A stretch of DNA of 64,000 bases from Streptomyces sp. F001. GTDB lineage: Bacteria > Actinomycetota > Actinomycetes > Streptomycetales > Streptomycetaceae. Under the pieces are notes generated by a model. It was not told the origin of the DNA. It worked only from the letters and a program-made list of their open reading frames with translations, and made no database searches. The position numbers and the translations under genes were made by a program. Below, piece after piece: positions 52,223 through 62,464 of this stretch. The stretch covers positions 1,302,001-1,366,000 of the forward strand of contig NZ_QZWF01000001.1 of the NCBI RefSeq assembly GCF_004187715.1, given 5' to 3'. Numbering within the stretch: position 1 is the stretch's first letter; each line of letters starts with the position of its first letter.

Positions 52223-52274
52223 TCGTCAGGGGGTGCGCGACGTTCGTCCCGGCGTCAGCACGGACGCCGTGAAA

Positions 52275-52320
52275 GGCCCGTGGCCCGTACCGCGTCGGTG
52301 TGCGGTACGGGCCACGGGCC
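52275..52320. terminator. Strong bidirectional terminator
   Basis: A perfect 19-bp stem, GGCCCGTGGCCCGTACCGC with its complement, and an 8-base loop. It separates dapA from the convergent small gene. Confidence 0.9.
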
Positions 52321-52336
52321 GTGCGGGGATGACCGG

Positions 52337-52561
52337 TCAGCCCCAGATGTACTCGTCGCCGATCAGGCCGACGTGCTGCAGCACGTCCTCCATCGGGTCG
52401 TCGACCTGGCCGGTGTTGATCAGGCCGATCCGCGGGCCGTTGTGCGAGGCCGTGTTGGTCTCGTCCGCGTGCGCGGCACCCGCCGGAAGCCAGCACACCG
52501 TCGCCGCGGCAACCACTCCGGCCAGCCGGCGCACCGCGATCCTCACCCGCTCGTTCGTCAT
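52337..52561 (-). CDS. Small secreted protein
   Basis: 74 residues with a Sec signal (RRLAGVVAAATVCWLPAGAAHA, cleavage near residue 32). The mature peptide of about 42 residues is acidic with no Cys: DETNTASHNGPRIGLINTG then PMEDVLQHVGLIGDEYIWG. It belongs to a set of small exported Streptomyces proteins that I cannot name. Function unknown. Confidence 0.78.
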   Translation of the reverse strand: MTNERVRIAVRRLAGVVAAATVCWLPAGAAHADETNTASHNGPRIGLINTGQVDDPMEDVLQHVGLIGDEYIWG

Positions 52562-52705
52562 TGCTCGTCCTCGTCTCAGCGGTTCGGCATCCGATCGGAC
52601 CCCGTGCCGCGACAGGCACTGGCGTCCACTCGTTCATCTGCAGAAGCCGCCCCGAGGACACGGACGGTAATCCTTTTAAGCGATCGTCGCGAGCGAGGCG
52701 TGACG

Positions 52706-53695
52706 TCAGTTGTGGCTGTGCAGCACCTCGTTCAGACCGCCCCACTCGGCGTTGTTCGGGCGGGCCTCGACCGTGCCGGTGACGGAGTTGCGGCGGAAGA
52801 GGATGTTGGAGGCGCCGGACAGTTCGCGGGCCTTGACGATCTGACCGTCGGGCAGGGTGACGCGGGTGCCGGCAGTGAGGTAGAGGCCCGCCTCGACCAC
52901 GCAGTCGTCGCCGAGCGCGATACCGACACCGGCCTCGGCGCCGACCAGGGAGCGCTCCCCGATGGCGACCCGCTCCTTGCCGCCGCCGGACAGCATGCCC
53001 ATGGTGGAGGCGCCGCCGCCGATGTCGGAGCCGTCGCCGACGACGACGCCCTGCGAGATCCGGCCCTCGACCATCGACGTGCCGAGGGTGCCGGCGTTGA
53101 AGTTGACGAAGCCCTCGTGCATGACGGTGGTGCCGGCGGCGAGGTGGGCGCCGAGGCGGACACGGTCGGCGTCGGCGATGCGCACGCCGGCCGGGGCCAC
53201 GTAGTCGGTCATGCGCGGGAACTTGTCGACACCGAAGACGCTCAGGTGCAGGCCGCGGGCGCGGGCGGCGAGGCGGACGGTCTCCAGGGTGTCGACGGCG
53301 ACCGGGCCGAGCGAGGTCCAGGCGACGTTGGCGAGGAGACCGAAGATGCCGTCCAGGCTCTGCTCGTTCGGCCTGACCAGGCGGTGCGAGAGCAGGTGCA
53401 GGCGCAGATAGGCGTCGTGGGTGTCGAGCGGCTTGTCGTCCAGCGAGGAGATGACCGTACGGACCGCCACGACCTCCACGCCGCGCACATCGTCCTTGCC
53501 GAGGGCGGCCACGCCGTGCTCGCCGAGCAGCTCGGCGGTGCGCGCCTCGTCGAGGCGCTCGGAACCGGCGGGGCCGGGCTCGGCGGTGAGCTCGGGCGCG
53601 GGGAACCAGGTGTCGAGAACGGTGCCGTCGGCGGCGATCGTGGCAAGGCCGGCGGCCACGGCGCCGGTGGTGCGAGGAGCAGTCTTGTCGGTCAT
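52706..53695 (-). CDS. dapD: 2,3,4,5-tetrahydropyridine-2,6-dicarboxylate N-succinyltransferase
   Basis: 329 residues. The actinobacterial DapD form is recognisable: an N-terminal domain, then the left-handed beta-helix ([83 protein letters not shown]). It succinylates tetrahydrodipicolinate in diaminopimelate and lysine synthesis, using succinyl-CoA. It complements dapA nearby. Confidence 0.95.
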   Translation of the reverse strand: MTDKTAPRTTGAVAAGLATIAADGTVLDTWFPAPELTAEPGPAGSERLDEARTAELLGEHGVAALGKDDVRGVEVVAVRTVISSLDDKPLDTHDAYLRLHLLSHRLVRPNEQSLDGIFGLLANVAWTSLGPVAVDTLETVRLAARARGLHLSVFGVDKFPRMTDYVAPAGVRIADADRVRLGAHLAAGTTVMHEGFVNFNAGTLGTSMVEGRISQGVVVGDGSDIGGGASTMGMLSGGGKERVAIGERSLVGAEAGVGIALGDDCVVEAGLYLTAGTRVTLPDGQIVKARELSGASNILFRRNSVTGTVEARPNNAEWGGLNEVLHSHN

Positions 53696-53748
53696 GAGGG
53701 CAACCTAACCGGCCGGGGCCCACCGATGCGAACCCACAGCCGGGCGTC

Positions 53749-54327
53749 TCAGGTGCCGGGCGCGTCGACGGGCCGCGCACCGCTTCCACCCTCGGGGATC
53801 ACCCGGGCCAGCACCTCCCGGGCGTACTCCTTGTCGTATGCCACGTCGGTGAGCAGCACCTGCAGACAGAGGCCGTCCATCAGCGCGATCAGCGCCCGTG
53901 CCGTGACCGGGTCCGTGCGGCGGGTGAGCAGCTCGGCCACTCCGTCGGCCCACTCGGCGGCGACGGGGCGCAGGGCGGGGCGGCGCAGAGCGGCCAGATA
54001 GAGCTCGTACTCCAGCTCGACGCCGGTGCGGTCGCCGGCAAGCCAGTCGCCCAGCAGGGCGGCGAGTTCGCCGGCCAGGTCCGTGCCGGGGTCGCTCAGG
54101 GAGCCGTGCGCGGCGATCACCTTGGCGAAGCCCTCGCCCGCCTGCCGCAGCGCGGCGACCAACAGCTCGTCGAGCGTCTTGAAGTGGTACGTGGTGGAGC
54201 CGAGAGGCACATCGGCCTCGGCGGCGACGGACCGGTGGCTCAGCCCGGCGATGCCCTTGGCGCCGACGACCCGGATCGCCGCGTCGATGATCCGCCGGCG
54301 CCGCTCGGGGTCGTACCGCCGGGCCAT
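53749..54327 (-). CDS. TetR-family regulator of the SMR efflux gene
   Basis: 192 residues. The helix-turn-helix is RRRRIIDAAIRVVGAKGIAGLSHRSVAAEADVPLGSTTYHFKTLDELL. The rest is helical with no conserved signature. The SMR stop and this start share one base, so the pair is an operon, and paired operators lie at the SMR start. It is probably the repressor of that efflux pump. Confidence 0.93.
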   Translation of the reverse strand: MARRYDPERRRRIIDAAIRVVGAKGIAGLSHRSVAAEADVPLGSTTYHFKTLDELLVAALRQAGEGFAKVIAAHGSLSDPGTDLAGELAALLGDWLAGDRTGVELEYELYLAALRRPALRPVAAEWADGVAELLTRRTDPVTARALIALMDGLCLQVLLTDVAYDKEYAREVLARVIPEGGSGARPVDAPGT

Positions 54328-54647
54328 CAGTGCGCGCCTCCCAGGTTGAGCACCACGACCCCGACGATGATCAGCGCGATCCCCGCGGCCTTGGTGAGGC
54401 TCATCCCCTCCCCCAGGAACAGCATGCCGATCACCGCGACGACGGCCGTACCGACGCCGGCCCAGATCGCGTACGCCGTGCCGACCGACACCGTCTTCAG
54501 CGTCTGCGCGAGCAGCGCGAACGCGACGGCGTACCCGAGCGCGGTCAGCAGGGAGGGCCACAGCCTGCTGAAACCGTCGCTGTACTTCATGGCGGTGGTG
54601 GCGGCCACCTCGGCGGCTATGGCTCCGGCGAGCAGCAGATATCCCAT
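54327..54647 (-). CDS. SMR-family multidrug efflux protein
   Basis: 106 residues from ATG 54647, the usual length. Four membrane helices; the essential Glu is in LLLAGAIAAEVAATTAMKYSDGFSRL near residue 13, and WAGVGTAVVAVIGMLFLGEGMSLTK is also typical. SMR proteins exchange protons for quaternary cationic drugs. They work as dimers; with no second SMR gene here it is likely a homodimer of the EmrE/Gdx type. Confidence 0.93.
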   Translation of the reverse strand: MGYLLLAGAIAAEVAATTAMKYSDGFSRLWPSLLTALGYAVAFALLAQTLKTVSVGTAYAIWAGVGTAVVAVIGMLFLGEGMSLTKAAGIALIIVGVVVLNLGGAH

Positions 54648-54648
54648 G

Positions 54649-54684
54649 TGTACGACCGTACACAACGATACGTACGCCCGTACA
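54649..54684. promoter_or_regulatory. Duplicated TetR operators in front of the SMR gene
   Basis: TGTACGACCGTACA at 54649-54662 is a near palindrome (6-2-6). A second copy, CGTACGCCCGTACA at 54671-54684, matches it in 12 of 14 bases. They are 22 bases apart, two helical turns. The first ends two bases before the start codon. Confidence 0.75.
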
Positions 54685-54837
54685 CATCCCGGCCCGGACA
54701 ACACCCGGGAACCGATGTGGAAAACGCTTGCGGAATCGGCTGCTGGACGGTCGCCGTGTCCACTAGTGTTTCACCGCTCAAGTACCGGACCGTCACGGCC
54801 GCGACCGTCGCCACGGGCGTCGCTGGAGGAACCGCGC

Positions 54838-55659
54838 ATGCCAGAAAGCACGTCTCGGCGCCCGCAGAACCAACCGTGGGAGAACAACTGGACCCCCGAC
54901 ACCTCCCGGGTGCCCGGCACCCGACGGCTCTGGCTGGCGGGCGCCCTCGCCTCGGCCACGATCGTCGCGTGCGTGACCGCGATATCCGTCATGCAGACGC
55001 AACCTGACGAGCAGTCACCCCTGAGCCAGTCCCCCGCGACCGACGAGGCGTCCATACCCGGCCTGATCTCCTTCGCCACTCCCTCGGCGAGCGCCACCAT
55101 CACCCCGCCCGGCGGGAAGAGCGCCCTGCCGTCCGCACAGCCCACCCGGACGGCATCCCACCGGCCCACCCCCACCGTCACCGCGTCCAAGTCCCCCACG
55201 CCCCACACCACTTCACCGGCCCCGAAGCCGCCGTCGACCACCTGGCGCTCCCTGCGCTCGGTCAACTACCCGGACCACTACTGGCGGGTGAGCCACGGAC
55301 AGGTCACGCTCGAGGCGATCACCTCGTCCTCGGACCGCAGGGACGCGACCTTCAAGCTGGTGCAGGGCCTGGCCTCCCCCTCCTGCCACTCCTTCGTCAC
55401 CGCCGACGGCAGCTACCTGCGCCACCGCGACTTCCAGCTGCGCGCCGAACGCCACGACGGCTCCCGCCTCTTCCAGCAGGACGCCACGTTCTGCCCCCGC
55501 TCCACCGGCCACTCCGGCGTGATCATGCTGGAGTCCGTCAACTACCCGGGCCGCTTCCTGCGCCACCAGAACTTCCGCCTGCGCCTGGACGAGTACCGGC
55601 ACGGCGACCGGAACTTCTCCGCCGACTCGGCGTTCCGCCTGGTGGATGGCCTGAACTGA
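54838..55659 (+). CDS. Membrane-anchored CBM42 (AbfB) domain protein
   Basis: 273 residues from ATG 54838, with GGAGGA upstream. A cytoplasmic N-terminus of about 32 residues, a membrane helix (about residues 33-50), and a Pro/Ser/Thr-rich stalk (about 60-135) precede the outer domain. That domain, about 138-273, is a beta-trefoil like the arabinose-binding domain of AbfB (CBM42): SVNYPDHYWRV, GSYLRHRDFQLRAE, SVNYPGRFLRHQNFRLRLDEY. It is not fused to a catalytic domain. It probably anchors arabinan or arabinoxylan at the cell surface. Confidence 0.85.
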   Translation: MPESTSRRPQNQPWENNWTPDTSRVPGTRRLWLAGALASATIVACVTAISVMQTQPDEQSPLSQSPATDEASIPGLISFATPSASATITPPGGKSALPSAQPTRTASHRPTPTVTASKSPTPHTTSPAPKPPSTTWRSLRSVNYPDHYWRVSHGQVTLEAITSSSDRRDATFKLVQGLASPSCHSFVTADGSYLRHRDFQLRAERHDGSRLFQQDATFCPRSTGHSGVIMLESVNYPGRFLRHQNFRLRLDEYRHGDRNFSADSAFRLVDGLN

Positions 55660-55671
55660 GGCCGGGCACAA

Positions 55672-55705
55672 CAGTGGCCCCCGGCGCTGCCGCCGGGGGC
55701 CACTG
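55672..55705. terminator. Bidirectional terminator
   Basis: A perfect 15-bp stem with a 4-base loop between the CBM42 gene and the end of the suf operon. Confidence 0.85.
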
Positions 55706-55727
55706 AAACAGCTGGGGGAAAACAGGC

Positions 55728-56060
55728 TCAGACGTTGAACCCGAGCGCCCGAAGCTGCTCGCGCCCGTCGTCCGTGATCTTGTCGGGACCCCACGGCGGC
55801 ATCCAGACCCAGTTGATGCGCAGCTCGCTGACGAGGCCGTCCGTGGCGGACTTGGCCTGGTCCTCGATGACGTCGGTGAGCGGGCAGGCCGCGGACGTCA
55901 GGGTCATGTCGACGGTCGCCACATTGGAGTCGTCGATGTGAATGCCGTAGATCAGGCCGAGGTTGACGACGTCGATGCCCAGCTCGGGGTCGACGACGTC
56001 CATCAGGGCCTCGCGGAGCTCCTCCTCCGAGGCCGGCTTCATCTCCAGGGTCTCGCTCAT
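55728..56060 (-). CDS. sufT: Fe-S cluster maturation factor, SufT/DUF59 family
   Basis: 110 residues from ATG 56060, start overlapping the SufU stop. The DUF59 signature DVVDPELGIDVVNLGLIYG and TLTSAACPLTDVIEDQ (conserved Cys) are present. It ends the suf operon and assists late steps in Fe-S protein maturation. Confidence 0.93.
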   Translation of the reverse strand: MSETLEMKPASEEELREALMDVVDPELGIDVVNLGLIYGIHIDDSNVATVDMTLTSAACPLTDVIEDQAKSATDGLVSELRINWVWMPPWGPDKITDDGREQLRALGFNV

Positions 56061-56521
56061 GCCGTCTTCCTTTCCGCGTCGGCGCCCAGCGCCTGGGCCG
56101 TCGCGTCCTTCCACGCCATCCAGCTCAGGAGGGCGCACTTGACCCGGGCCGGGTACTTGGACACCCCGGCGAACGCGACCGCGTCCTCCAGGACGTCCTC
56201 CATCGCGTCGTCGGGCTCGATCCTGCCCTTGGACTGCATCAGCTCCAGGAAGGTCTCCTGGATCTTCTGCGCCTCGGCCAGCTCCTTGCCGACGAGGAGT
56301 TCGTTCAGTACGGAGGCGGAGGCCTGGCTGATCGAGCAGCCCTGGCCCTCGTAGGAGACGTCGCTGATCGTCGTGCCGTCGTACTTCACGCGCAGCGTGA
56401 TCTCGTCGCCGCACGTCGGGTTGACGTGGTGCACCTCGGCGTCGCCATCCCTCAGACCACGCCCGTGCGGGTTCTTGTAGTGGTCCAGGATGACTTCCTG
56501 GTACATCGAATCCAGCTTCAC
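56057..56521 (-). CDS. sufU: Fe-S cluster scaffold / zinc-dependent sulfurtransferase SufU
   Basis: 154 residues. The three conserved cysteines are in NPTCGDEI, GQGCSISQAS and KCALLSWMAW. SufU accepts sulfur from SufS. The upstream gene is SufS, 11 bases away. The chain is of normal length for the actinobacterial family. Confidence 0.95.
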   Translation of the reverse strand: MKLDSMYQEVILDHYKNPHGRGLRDGDAEVHHVNPTCGDEITLRVKYDGTTISDVSYEGQGCSISQASASVLNELLVGKELAEAQKIQETFLELMQSKGRIEPDDAMEDVLEDAVAFAGVSKYPARVKCALLSWMAWKDATAQALGADAERKTA

Positions 56522-56532
56522 CGATCAGCCTC

Positions 56533-57785
56533 TCAGCCGAAGAAGTTCCGTACGTGCTCCAGTCCGTCGACCAGAGCGTCGATCTCGGCCGGCGTGGAGT
56601 ACAGATAGAACGACGCTCGTGTGGTCGCAGGAATTCCGTACCGCAGGCAGACCGGCCGTGCGCAGTGGTGGCCGACCCGGACCGCTATGCCCTGCTCGTC
56701 GAGGACCTGGCCCACGTCGTGCGGGTGGATGTCACCGAGCGTGAAGGAGATCGCGGCGCCGCGGTCCTCGGCCGTCGTCGGACCGATGATGCGCAGGTCG
56801 GGGACCTCGGCCAGCCGCTTCACCGCGTACTCGGTGAGCGCGTGCTCATGGGCGAGGATCTTGTCCATGCCGATCGAGGTGAGGTAGTCGATCGCCGCGC
56901 CCAGACCGACCGCCTGCGCGATCGGCGGGGTGCCCGCCTCGAACTTGTGCGGGGCGGGGGCGTACGTCGACGAGTGCATCGACACGGTCTCGATCATCTC
57001 GCCGCCGCCGAGGAACGGAGGCAGGTCCTCCAGCAGCTCCTGGCGGCCCCAGAGGACGCCGATGCCGGTCGGGCCGCACATCTTGTGGCCGGTGAAGGCC
57101 ACGAAGTCGGCCTGCAGGGCCTGCACGTCCAGGGGCATGTGCGGGGCGGCCTGCGAGGCGTCGACGCAGACCAGCGCACCGACCTCCTGCGCGCGCCGCA
57201 CGATCGCCTCGACGGGGTTGACCGTGCCCAGGATGTTGGAGACCAGCACGAAGGAGACGATCTTCGTCTTCTCGGTGATGATCTCCTCGATGTCGGACAG
57301 GTCGAGGCGGCCGTCGTCGGTCAGGCCGAACCACTTCAGCTTCGCGCCCGTGCGCTGCGCCAGCAGCTGCCACGGCACGATGTTGGAGTGGTGCTCCATC
57401 TCCGTGATGACAATCTCGGTCTCGGAGTCCACCCGGTAGGGCTCGTCGGCCCAGCCGAGCATGTTCGCCACGAGGTTGAGCGACTCGGAGGCGTTCTTGG
57501 TGAAGATCACCTCGTCGCGGCTCGGCGCGTTGATGAACGCGGCGACCTTGTCGCGCGCGCCCTCGTACAGCGCCGTGGCCTCCTCGGCGAGCACATGCAC
57601 ACCGCGGTGGACGTTGGCGTTGTAGCGCTCGTAGTACTCGTTCAGGGCGTCCAGCACCTGGCGCGGCTTCTGCGAGGTCGCCGCGTTGTCCAGGTACACG
57701 AGCTTCTTGCCGTCGTGGATCTGTCGGTCCAGGACGGGGAAGTCCTTGCGGATCGCCTCGGTGTCGAGGAGGCCCGGCAGCTGTG

Positions 57786-57789
<4 letters not shown>
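56533..57789 (-). CDS. sufS: Cysteine desulfurase SufS
   Basis: 418 residues. PLP fold type I. The Schiff-base lysine is in FVAFTGHKMCGPTGIG. The active-site cysteine is in AVRVGHHCARPVCLRYG. It takes sulfur from cysteine for Fe-S assembly and hands it to SufU. Its start overlaps the SufC stop by four bases. Confidence 0.96.
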
Positions 57790-58550
<761 letters not shown>

Positions 58551-58557
58551 GGGTGCC

Positions 58558-58875
58558 TCAGGACTCCTGGGTGAGGGAGACGAGAACGTCGTCCCCTTCG
58601 ATCTTTACGGGGTATACGGGGACGGGGCGCGTCGCGGGGAGGCCGGACGGCTTGCCGGTGCGCAGGTCGAAGCTGGAGCCGTGCAGCCAGCACTCGATCT
58701 GGCAGTCCTCCACCTCGCCCTCGGAGAGCGAGACGTTCGCGTGGGAGCAGATGTCGTAGATCGCGAACACCTCCCCCTCGGTGTGCACGATGGACACCGG
58801 CGTGCCGTCGAGTTCCACCCGCTTCGGGGTGTCCTCCTCCAGCTCACTCAGCGCACATACGCGTACGAAGGTCAT
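58558..58875 (-). CDS. Rieske-type ferredoxin in the suf operon
   Basis: 105 residues. A Rieske 2Fe-2S site is formed by Cys and His in YDICSHANVSLSEG and in ECWLHGSSFDLRTGKP. Such small Rieske proteins commonly sit between SufD and SufC in actinobacteria. It may supply electrons during assembly, but this is not established. It overlaps SufD by four bases. Confidence 0.92.
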   Translation of the reverse strand: MTFVRVCALSELEEDTPKRVELDGTPVSIVHTEGEVFAIYDICSHANVSLSEGEVEDCQIECWLHGSSFDLRTGKPSGLPATRPVPVYPVKIEGDDVLVSLTQES

Positions 58876-60056
58876 CCGACCGACGCCTCCAGCTCCTCTT
58901 CGATCCTGGCGATCAGTCGCTCCTCGATGTCCGCGATGCCGATCTGCTGGACCAGCTCGGCGAAGAAGCCGCGAACCACCAGGCGGCGGGCCTCGTGCTC
59001 CGGGATACCGCGGGCCATCAGGTAGAACAGCTGCTCGTCGTCGAAGCGGCCGGTGGCGCTCGCGTGGCCGGCGCCGACGATCTCGCCGGTCTCGATCTCC
59101 AGGTTCGGCACCGAGTCGACCCGCGCGCCGTCCGTGAGGACGAGGTTGCGGTTCATCTCGTACGTGTCCGTGCCCTCGGCCGCGGCCTGGATCAGCACGT
59201 CACCGATCCACACCGCGTGCGCCTCGTCGCCCTGGAGCGCGCCCTTGTAGGCGACGTTGGACTTGCAGTGCGGGGTGTTGTGGGTGACCAGCAGTCGGTG
59301 CTCCTGGTGCTGCCCGGCGTCGGTGAAGTACAGGCCGAACAGCTCGGCCTCGCCGCCGGGGCCGGCGTAGGTCACGCGCGGGTGGAGGCGTACGACGTCG
59401 CCGCCGAAGGTGACGACGATCGACTTGAAGCTCGCGTCCCGCCCGACGAGGGCGTTGTGCTGGGCGACATGGACGGCCTTCTCGTCCCAGTCCTGGACCG
59501 AAACGACGGTCAGCTTGGCGCCGTCACCCAGGATGTAGTCGACGTTGCCGGCGAGGACGGTGTCACCGGTGTGGTCGATGACGACGACGGCCTCGGCGAA
59601 GGCTCCGAGCTCGATGACCTGGTGGCCGTAGGCGACCCCGCCCTGGCCGTGCACGGCGATCCGGATCGGCTCGGTGAGCACCGTCTCCTTGGGGACGGTG
59701 ACGACACCGGCCTTCTCGAACGCCGAGTACGCCTGGGCGGCGATGCGGTCCACCGGGGTGCCGGCCCTGCCGAGCCGCGCGTCGTCGCGGCCCACGGTCT
59801 CGACGACGACGCCCGCGGGGGCCTCGACCTCGACCTTCACGCCCTCGCCGGTGGCGACGGCGGTGCCGTCGTGCAGGCCGCGCAGGCGCTCCAGCGGGGT
59901 GAACCGCCACTCCTCCTCACGGCCGTGCGGGACCGGGAAGTCCGCCACGTCGAAGGACGGGGGCGCGCTCATGCGCGTGGCGACGGTCGACTCGGCCGCA
60001 ACGGCGATCGAGCCGGCGGTGGTGGAGCCCACCGGGATGTTCTGAGCCTCAGCCAT
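58872..60056 (-). CDS. sufD: Fe-S assembly protein SufD
   Basis: 394 residues. The beta-helix core and the conserved C-terminal end (EEQLFYLMARGIPEHEARRLVVRGFFAELVQQI) are those of SufD; the N-terminus is the usual extended segment. It partners SufB and SufC in the scaffold complex. It lies 59 bases downstream of SufB. Confidence 0.94.
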   Translation of the reverse strand: MAEAQNIPVGSTTAGSIAVAAESTVATRMSAPPSFDVADFPVPHGREEEWRFTPLERLRGLHDGTAVATGEGVKVEVEAPAGVVVETVGRDDARLGRAGTPVDRIAAQAYSAFEKAGVVTVPKETVLTEPIRIAVHGQGGVAYGHQVIELGAFAEAVVVIDHTGDTVLAGNVDYILGDGAKLTVVSVQDWDEKAVHVAQHNALVGRDASFKSIVVTFGGDVVRLHPRVTYAGPGGEAELFGLYFTDAGQHQEHRLLVTHNTPHCKSNVAYKGALQGDEAHAVWIGDVLIQAAAEGTDTYEMNRNLVLTDGARVDSVPNLEIETGEIVGAGHASATGRFDDEQLFYLMARGIPEHEARRLVVRGFFAELVQQIGIADIEERLIARIEEELEASVG

Positions 60057-60115
60057 GGCTGTCGTTGTGCTCTCTTCCTACGTCAGAAATCTGCTGCTGC
60101 TTCTCGGGGGTACGG

Positions 60116-61537
60116 TCAGCCGACCGCGCCTTCCATCTGCAGCTCGATCAGCCGGTTGAGCTCAAGGGCGTACTCCATGGGCAGCTCCTTGGCGATCGGC
60201 TCGACGAAGCCGCGCACGATCATCGCCATCGCCTCGTCCTCGGAGAGACCACGGCTCATCAGGTAGAAGAGCTGGTCCTCGGAGACCTTGGAGACGGTCG
60301 CCTCGTGGCCCATGGACACGTCGTCCTCACGGACGTCCACGTACGGGTAGGTGTCGGACCGGGAGATCGTGTCGACGAGCAGAGCGTCGCACAGCACGTT
60401 GGACTTCGCGCCCGGAGCGCCCTCGCCGATCTCGATCAGACCACGGTAGGACGTACGGCCGCCACCGCGTGCCACCGACTTGGAGACGATGTTGGACGAG
60501 GTGTTCGGCGCCATGTGGACCATCTTGGCGCCGGCGTCCTGGTGCTGGCCCTCGCCCGCGAAGGCGATGGACAGGGTCTCGCCCTTGGCGTGCTCGCCCA
60601 TCAGGTAGACGGCCGGGTACTTCATCGTCACCTTGGAGCCGATGTTGCCGTCGACCCACTCCATGGTCGCGCCCTCGTAGGCGACGGCGCGCTTGGTGAC
60701 CAGGTTGTAGACGTTGTTCGACCAGTTCTGGATGGTCGTGTAGCGGCAGCGGGCGTTCTTCTTGACGATGATCTCGACGACCGCGGAGTGCAGCGAGTCC
60801 GACTTGTAGATCGGGGCGGTGCAGCCCTCGACGTAGTGCACGTAGGCACCCTCGTCGACGATGATCAGGGTCCGCTCGAACTGGCCCATGTTCTCCGTGT
60901 TGATCCGGAAGTAGGCCTGGAGCGGGATCTCCACGTGCACGCCCGGCGGCACGTAGATGAAGGAACCACCGGACCACACGGCGGTGTTCAGCGACGCGAA
61001 CTTGTTGTCACCGGCCGGGATGACCGTGCCGAAGTACTCCTTGAAGAGCTCCGGGTGCTCCTTCAGCGCGGTGTCGGTGTCGAGGAAGATGACGCCCTGC
61101 TCCTCCAGGTCCTCGCGGATCTGGTGGTAGACGACCTCCGACTCGTACTGGGCGGCGACACCGGCCACGAGGCGCTGCTTCTCCGCCTCGGGGATGCCGA
61201 GCTTGTCGTACGTGTTCTTGATGTCCTCGGGCAGGTCCTCCCAGGACTCCGCCTGCTTCTCCGTGGACCGCACGAAGTACTTGATGTTGTCGAAGTCGAT
61301 GCCCGACAGGTCCGATCCCCAGTTCGGCATGGGCTTCTTCTCGAAGAGCTTCAGGCCCTTGAGGCGGAGCTTGGTCATCCACTCCGGCTCGGACTTCTTC
61401 GAGGAGATGTCCCGGACGACGTCCTCGTTGAGGCCGCGCTTCGCCGCAGCACCGGCCTCGTCGGAGTCGGCCCAGCCGTATTCGTACTTGCCCAGGCCCT
61501 CGAGTTCGGGGTGAGCAGTCTCCGTGGGGAGAGTCAT
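60116..61537 (-). CDS. sufB: Fe-S assembly scaffold SufB
   Basis: 473 residues from ATG 61537, with GGAGG upstream. Typical blocks are [56 protein letters not shown] (Cys), and [29 protein letters not shown] near the end. It forms the cluster with SufC and SufD. The start overlaps the SufR stop by four bases. Confidence 0.96.
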   Translation of the reverse strand: MTLPTETAHPELEGLGKYEYGWADSDEAGAAAKRGLNEDVVRDISSKKSEPEWMTKLRLKGLKLFEKKPMPNWGSDLSGIDFDNIKYFVRSTEKQAESWEDLPEDIKNTYDKLGIPEAEKQRLVAGVAAQYESEVVYHQIREDLEEQGVIFLDTDTALKEHPELFKEYFGTVIPAGDNKFASLNTAVWSGGSFIYVPPGVHVEIPLQAYFRINTENMGQFERTLIIVDEGAYVHYVEGCTAPIYKSDSLHSAVVEIIVKKNARCRYTTIQNWSNNVYNLVTKRAVAYEGATMEWVDGNIGSKVTMKYPAVYLMGEHAKGETLSIAFAGEGQHQDAGAKMVHMAPNTSSNIVSKSVARGGGRTSYRGLIEIGEGAPGAKSNVLCDALLVDTISRSDTYPYVDVREDDVSMGHEATVSKVSEDQLFYLMSRGLSEDEAMAMIVRGFVEPIAKELPMEYALELNRLIELQMEGAVG

Positions 61538-62283
61538 GCGGGGTTCCTCCCGGCCGTGCTTGCAGATGCGTTCTGGGTGGTGGAAGTTTTCGGGGTCTTC
61601 GGAATGAAGGTGGTACAGACACCGTCGCCGTGCGCGATGGTGGCCAGCCGCTGTACGTGAGTACCGAGCAACTCGGCGAAAAATTCCGTCTCGGCCTCGC
61701 ACAGTTGCGGAAACTGCTCGGCGGCATGGGCGACCGGGCAGTGGTGCTGGCACAACTGCTCGCCGGTGGGGGCGCTGCGCGCCGTAGCAGCGTACCCGTC
61801 CACGCTCAGGGCCTTGGCCAGCGCTTCCGTCCGCTCCTCGGGGGCGGCCGCCTCGACCGCCTTGCGGTACGCGGCTGCCTGGGCGGCGATCCGGGCGCGG
61901 GCGAAGGCGGCGACCGCCTCGCTGCCGCCCTCCCGCTCGGCGATCCAGCGCAGCGCGTCGACGGCAAGCTTGTCGTACGACTGGTCGAAGGCGTCCCGGC
62001 CGCAGTCGGTCAGGGCGAACACCTTGGCGGGCCGGCCACGCGTCCGCGCCCCGTAGACCCGCTGCTCGCGCGCCTCGACGACATCGTCGGTGACCAGCGC
62101 ATCCAGATGCCGCCGTACGGCCGCCTGGGTGAGTCCGAGCCGTCCGGCGAGTTCGGCGACGGTCGACGGGCCGTGGTCCAGGATGGACCGCGCGACCCGG
62201 TTGCGCGTCGAGCGCTCCCCGGTCGCGAACTCCTCCTGAGGGGCCCCCATGGGGGTCTCCCGAGCCTCGCCGACGTTTTTCAC
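61534..62283 (-). CDS. sufR: SufR-type Fe-S-sensing repressor of the suf operon
   Basis: 249 residues from GTG 62283; an ATG at 62250 with GGGAG just upstream is the alternative. The winged helix ([37 protein letters not shown]) is followed by a dimer region. The Fe-S cysteines are in [24 protein letters not shown]. SufR binds a cluster and represses the suf genes when clusters are plentiful. CAAC-N6-GTTG at 62283-62296 is a candidate binding site, but weak. Confidence 0.92.
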   Translation of the reverse strand: MKNVGEARETPMGAPQEEFATGERSTRNRVARSILDHGPSTVAELAGRLGLTQAAVRRHLDALVTDDVVEAREQRVYGARTRGRPAKVFALTDCGRDAFDQSYDKLAVDALRWIAEREGGSEAVAAFARARIAAQAAAYRKAVEAAAPEERTEALAKALSVDGYAATARSAPTGEQLCQHHCPVAHAAEQFPQLCEAETEFFAELLGTHVQRLATIAHGDGVCTTFIPKTPKTSTTQNASASTAGRNPA

Positions 62284-62356
62284 AACGCCATTGTTGCGTA
62301 ATTCCTCAGAGCGTGACAAGCGGCGTCCGGACCGGCGGCTGGTGCGCTGCGTCACT

Positions 62357-62376
62357 TAGGCATACCTAAGCTGACC
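62357..62376. promoter_or_regulatory. Candidate iron box
   Basis: TTAGGCATACCTAAGCTGAC, with TTAGG and CCTAA halves, in the gap between sufR and the ABC exporter. It resembles DmdR/IdeR sites, but the half-site spacing (4 bases) is shorter than in the 19-base consensus. Confidence 0.35.
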
Positions 62377-62464
62377 TGCGAAAACGATCATTGATCGATC
62401 AGATCGAGCAGTTCTCGCCCCCGCCCGACCGAGGGACCGGGCCCCTTACCTAGACTCTGGACCC

